Of a DNA stretch of 8,668 nt, positions 6,751 through 8,668 are shown in pieces. This DNA comes from Anaerolineales bacterium (GTDB taxonomy: Bacteria > Chloroflexota > Anaerolineae > Anaerolineales > UBA4823): positions 1 through 8,668 of the forward strand of contig JADYYC010000320.1 in NCBI GenBank assembly GCA_020853835.1. Reading direction: 5' to 3'. Each line of letters begins with the position of its first letter. The stretch's first letter is position 1. A program made the translations under genes and the position numbers. The notes below the pieces were generated by a model. The model made no database searches, had not been told where the DNA came from, and saw only the letters and a list, made by a program, of their open reading frames with translations.

Positions 6751-6780
6751 CATGCCCTGATTGTTTATAACGCCGGCATG
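6751..6780. repeat. Short inverted repeat just after livJ
   Basis: CATGCC (6751-6756) and GGCATG (6775-6780) form a six-base inverted repeat with an 18-base AT-rich spacer, ten bases beyond the livJ stop. The stem is short and no U-tract follows, so it may be chance. Confidence 0.2.
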
Positions 6781-6789
6781 GAGAGTGTG

Positions 6790-7956
6790 TTACTTGGGCC
6801 AATACAGTTCCAGCACGCCTTGATCGTTGTATATATAGGCGTAATAGGGTATGTCTTTGCGGTCGCCGCGCTCAGTGAACAGCAGCGGGCCGGTGATGCC
6901 CTTGGCGTCGGTCATCGTGCGCATGGCGTTGGCAACCTTATCAGGATCCGTGCCGCCAGCCTTGGTGATGGCGGCTGCCAGAGCATTCAAAGCGTCTGCC
7001 GCGTAAACCGACCAGATGGAGCCGGGGATCTCGTTGTACTTCGCCTTGTAGGCATCTAAGAACTCGCGCGACTCAGGGAAGTTCAGGAACTGAGGCATCG
7101 GCTCGTTCAAGTGAATCGAGCCCTTGATCGCGTCAAGGCCTGCGATCTTTTCGAATTCAGGGGTTGGAACCGAGTTGTTCCCCACGAAAACGCTGGTCAC
7201 GCCGGCTTCGCGCGCCTGCTTGAGCAAGAGGGCCGCCTCGGGATAGTAAGCGGTGAAGAACCAGACGTCGGGGTTGATCGCTTTGATCTGGCTGACCACG
7301 GCGGAGTAATCGCTCTCGCCCGGAGTGATCGCATCGTAGTACACGACCTCGACTTGCCCGGAGTCGATGTACGGCTGCAAGAACTTCATGGCGTCCTCAG
7401 CGACGCCTTTGCCGTAGTCCTGGTTGTCGTGCATGATGGCGATCCGCTTGGCGTTGAGTTTTTCCGTGACAAACTTAACAAAGAACTCGGATTGGGTGTC
7501 GTCACGCCCGCAGGTGCGGAAGAAATATGGCCGCTGTTTCTCCATGGTCAAGCGAACTGCGGTGGAGCCATAGGCAACCGAGACCACTTTGTTCTCATCG
7601 TAGAGGTCGGCCGCCGGCGCGGTCACCGAGGAGCCGTAGGAGGCAATCACTTGCTTAAGCCCCTGTGAGATCAGTTTCTGAGCCGCGAGCGCGCTGTCCT
7701 TCGGGTTGGAAGCGTCATCCGCGATGACGATTTCGACTTGCTTGCCTAATATCCCGCCTTTTTTGTTGATCAAATCGGCGGCGATTTCCACGCTTTGCTT
7801 TGCCCATTGGCCTTCGGCGGCAAAGTCTCCGGTCAGGGGGGCCTGAAGGCCGATCTTGATCGTCCCAGCCGGGGCGGCGCCAGGCTGAGCGCAACTGGAT
7901 AACACCAGCGCCAGGGAAACTACAATGGCAAAAAGCCAGGCATTCGTCTTCTTCAT
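6790..7956 (-). CDS. livJ: LIV-type ABC transporter substrate-binding lipoprotein (LivJ/LivK-like)
   Basis: A 388-residue extracytoplasmic binding protein of the type I periplasmic fold (Peripla_BP_6 / LivJ family). It has a lipoprotein signal peptide: Lys2-Lys3, a hydrophobic core at 7-19 and the lipobox LSSC with Cys22 as the lipidated residue, followed by an Ala/Pro-rich tether. The mature part starts IKIGLQAPLTGDFAAEG (33-49). YGSSVTAPAADLYDENKV (107-124) and YGSTA (129-133) correspond to the ligand-contact region of lobe 1. HDNQDYGKG (176-184) and DVWFFTAYYPEA (230-241) belong to lobe 2 and the hinge. AAGGAG lies six bases before the ATG. It is the first intact gene of the operon. The family binds Leu/Ile/Val but also many other amino acids, amides and urea, so the ligand cannot be read from sequence; the racemase remnant upstream keeps proline or hydroxyproline as an option. 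Confidence 0.93.
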   Translation of the reverse strand: MKKTNAWLFAIVVSLALVLSSCAQPGAAPAGTIKIGLQAPLTGDFAAEGQWAKQSVEIAADLINKKGGILGKQVEIVIADDASNPKDSALAAQKLISQGLKQVIASYGSSVTAPAADLYDENKVVSVAYGSTAVRLTMEKQRPYFFRTCGRDDTQSEFFVKFVTEKLNAKRIAIMHDNQDYGKGVAEDAMKFLQPYIDSGQVEVVYYDAITPGESDYSAVVSQIKAINPDVWFFTAYYPEAALLLKQAREAGVTSVFVGNNSVPTPEFEKIAGLDAIKGSIHLNEPMPQFLNFPESREFLDAYKAKYNEIPGSIWSVYAADALNALAAAITKAGGTDPDKVANAMRTMTDAKGITGPLLFTERGDRKDIPYYAYIYNDQGVLELYWPK

Positions 7957-8018
7957 GGTTTTCTCCTTTTGGTCTCAAGATTGGGTTGCTGATTCTGTTC
8001 CTCTGAAGTGCAAGTGGA

Positions 8019-8278
8019 GAACGGCCCGTTTTTCAAGACATCTTCGGGGCACAATACCCACTTGCGCATCCCGACAATGTTGGCAGTGCCCATCGCTTAA
8101 AGCACATCTGCCTCATAGATCCGTATTTGCTGGCGTTGGTGATCGTCCCTTGTATATCTTTGTGCCCAGGAATAGTCGACAAACCATCCACGATTGCTCT
8201 TGTAAGCTCCCCCGCTGCATGGGCTTCGATGGTTATTGTTTCAATCCAGTCGGCTGGTGGAATCCGGACAGTTTCCAC
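8019..8278 (-). pseudogene. Decayed proline racemase / hydroxyproline epimerase-like gene
   Basis: A GTG start (8278-8276) sits ten bases after a perfect AAGGAGG. Frame 0 then reads IEAHAAGELTRAIVDGLSTI and PG, matching the N-terminus of the proline racemase family (typical pattern S/D-HTAGEPTRVV-GG-PPIPG). Homology then moves to another frame at about 8165: RYTRDDH, then IRIYEADVL, resembling the family's RYLRE-HD-LR-alMyEPRGHADM. It is cut by TAA at 8097-8099. In that same frame GTANIVGMRKWVLCPEDVLK and NGPF follow, resembling the family's C-terminal AYITG-HQFVLDPEDPLK-GF. The two catalytic Cys regions (MCGH and CGTG) and over 200 central residues are absent. A frameshift, a stop and an internal deletion make it non-functional. 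A seven-base inverted repeat (8256-8262 with 8273-8279) covers the GTG. The homology call is from memory of family patterns, not from an alignment. Confidence 0.62.
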
Positions 8279-8418
8279 CTGGTCTTTTCCTCCTTCTCAC
8301 ATGTCAAATCCAGGTACAGGTCTGTGGAATTCTCTAAACGTCGAAGCCACCTCCTCTGTTGTTTACAAATCTATTATTTTTTGCCTCCCACCATAAGCAA
8401 CACTTACTGTGACAATTT
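8279..8418 (-). other. Transcribed leader between promoter and racemase remnant
   Basis: About 134 bases lie between the expected transcription start (near 8412) and the GTG at 8278. It holds the AAGGAGG ribosome-binding site and a possible 17-codon reading frame starting at a GTG and ending in a TGA just before that site, but the GTG overlaps its own GGAGG. I see no riboswitch fold or convincing terminator here. From this leader to the livJ start only the racemase remnant is recognisable. Confidence 0.4.
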
Positions 8419-8447
8419 ATTATAGCGTATTTAACGCCTCAGATCAA
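8419..8447 (-). promoter_or_regulatory. Sigma70-type promoter of the liv operon
   Basis: On the - strand TTGATC (8447-8442) and a perfect TATAAT (8424-8419) are separated by exactly 17 bases. The region around it is AT-rich. It lies 48 bp after the stop of the neighbouring partial gene and points towards livJ, about 0.46 kb ahead, through the racemase remnant. It is the best promoter match I found in the window. No operator was identified with confidence; an eight-base palindrome TCAATTGA (8444-8451) overlaps the -35 box. Confidence 0.7.
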
Positions 8448-8494
8448 TTGACGCGTTTCCTGTTTTCGCAGATCAGGTGGCAAAAATTTAGCTG

Positions 8495-8668
8495 TCAGGG
8501 CGTGAGTATCAGCGTGAAAACCCACGGCCCCGGATGCCAACAGCCCAGGGCGTTCAGGAAGCGCTGGTAGGCTTCTTGCTGGTCCATCCCTTCGGGCAGC
8601 TTGCTGAAGCTAAACCCGCCCCCGCCGCCCCCGGCGGAACTGCTGGTGGTGTAATCCACCTCGATCCC
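8495..8668 (-). CDS. C-terminal part of an unrecognised Gly-rich protein (partial)
   Basis: A - strand frame enters from the window edge and reads 57 codons to a TGA at 8497-8495. It contains VDYTTSSSAGGGGGGFSFSK, then a predicted helical stretch LPEGMDQQEAYQRFLNALGC and WHPGPWVFTLILTP at the end. The Ser/Gly-rich run looks like a flexible linker before a short C-terminal segment with one Cys and two Trp. Codons are strongly G/C-ending, which supports real coding. I do not recognise the family. The liv promoter begins 48 bp beyond its stop, so the two units are probably separate. Confidence 0.55.
   Translation of the reverse strand, partial: GIEVDYTTSSSAGGGGGGFSFSKLPEGMDQQEAYQRFLNALGCWHPGPWVFTLILTP

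Noticed and set aside
7953..8096. A - strand frame of about 45 codons ending ATGA-overlapped with livJ
   Set aside because: Its first part fits the proline racemase C-terminus and the rest is intergenic read-through. It lacks an SD, so I treat it as part of the pseudogene, not as a small gene.
7925..8425. 166-codon + strand frame across the leader region
   Set aside because: The product is Cys/Ser/Phe-rich without family features. The opposite strand holds the promoter, an SD and the racemase remnant.
1..8668. CRISPR array, insertion sequence, tRNA or rRNA
   Set aside because: No regularly spaced repeats, transposase, terminal inverted repeats with target duplications, or cloverleaf-like segments were seen on either strand by eye.

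Overview
The window looks like a bacterial chromosome segment of moderate to high GC. It holds one complete gene on the + strand (an aromatic amino acid ammonia-lyase of the HutH type). On the - strand it holds panB and a four-gene operon for a LIV-type (HAAT family) amino acid ABC transporter. A lipoprotein substrate-binding protein, a LivM-LivG fusion and Shine-Dalgarno sites of the AAGGAG type would suit a monoderm or Chloroflexota (Anaerolineae-like) genome. That is a weak inference; no rRNA, tRNA or marker gene is present to settle it.

Layout. 1-33: probable last codons of a + strand gene. 94-1668: ammonia-lyase with an AAGAAGGAGATATA ribosome-binding site and a 13-bp hairpin after its stop. 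1669-1884: convergent intergenic region with hairpins, including a likely panB terminator. 1885-2751 (-): panB. 2752-3018: intergenic region with a strong hairpin just past livF. 3019-6600 (-): livF, a livM-livG fusion and livH, tightly packed. 6601-6789: a 189-bp gap with a long imperfect hairpin. 6790-7956 (-): livJ-like binding lipoprotein. 7957-8494: leader region with a clear sigma70-type promoter and the wreck of a proline racemase family gene. 8495-8668 (-): C-terminal end of an unrecognised Gly-rich protein.

How it fits together. The promoter at 8419-8447 reads through the racemase ghost into livJ-livH-livMG-livF. LivJ would capture an amino acid outside the cell, LivH and the LivM half form the channel, and LivF and the LivG half power it. 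PanB uses 2-oxoisovalerate, the keto acid of valine, so its position after a branched-chain amino acid importer may be meaningful. The ammonia-lyase deaminates an amino acid but has no other hut genes beside it.

Most notable observations. (1) Between promoter and livJ, both ends of a proline racemase/hydroxyproline epimerase-like protein can be read in two frames, with the catalytic middle missing. The transporter operon therefore probably once began with that enzyme, which bears on the transporter's true substrate. (2) The ammonia-lyase keeps the histidine-type Gln-Glu pair but has Gly-Cys where HAL has Ser-His, TAL His-Leu and PAL Phe-Leu, so its substrate is uncertain. (3) LivM and LivG are one polypeptide.
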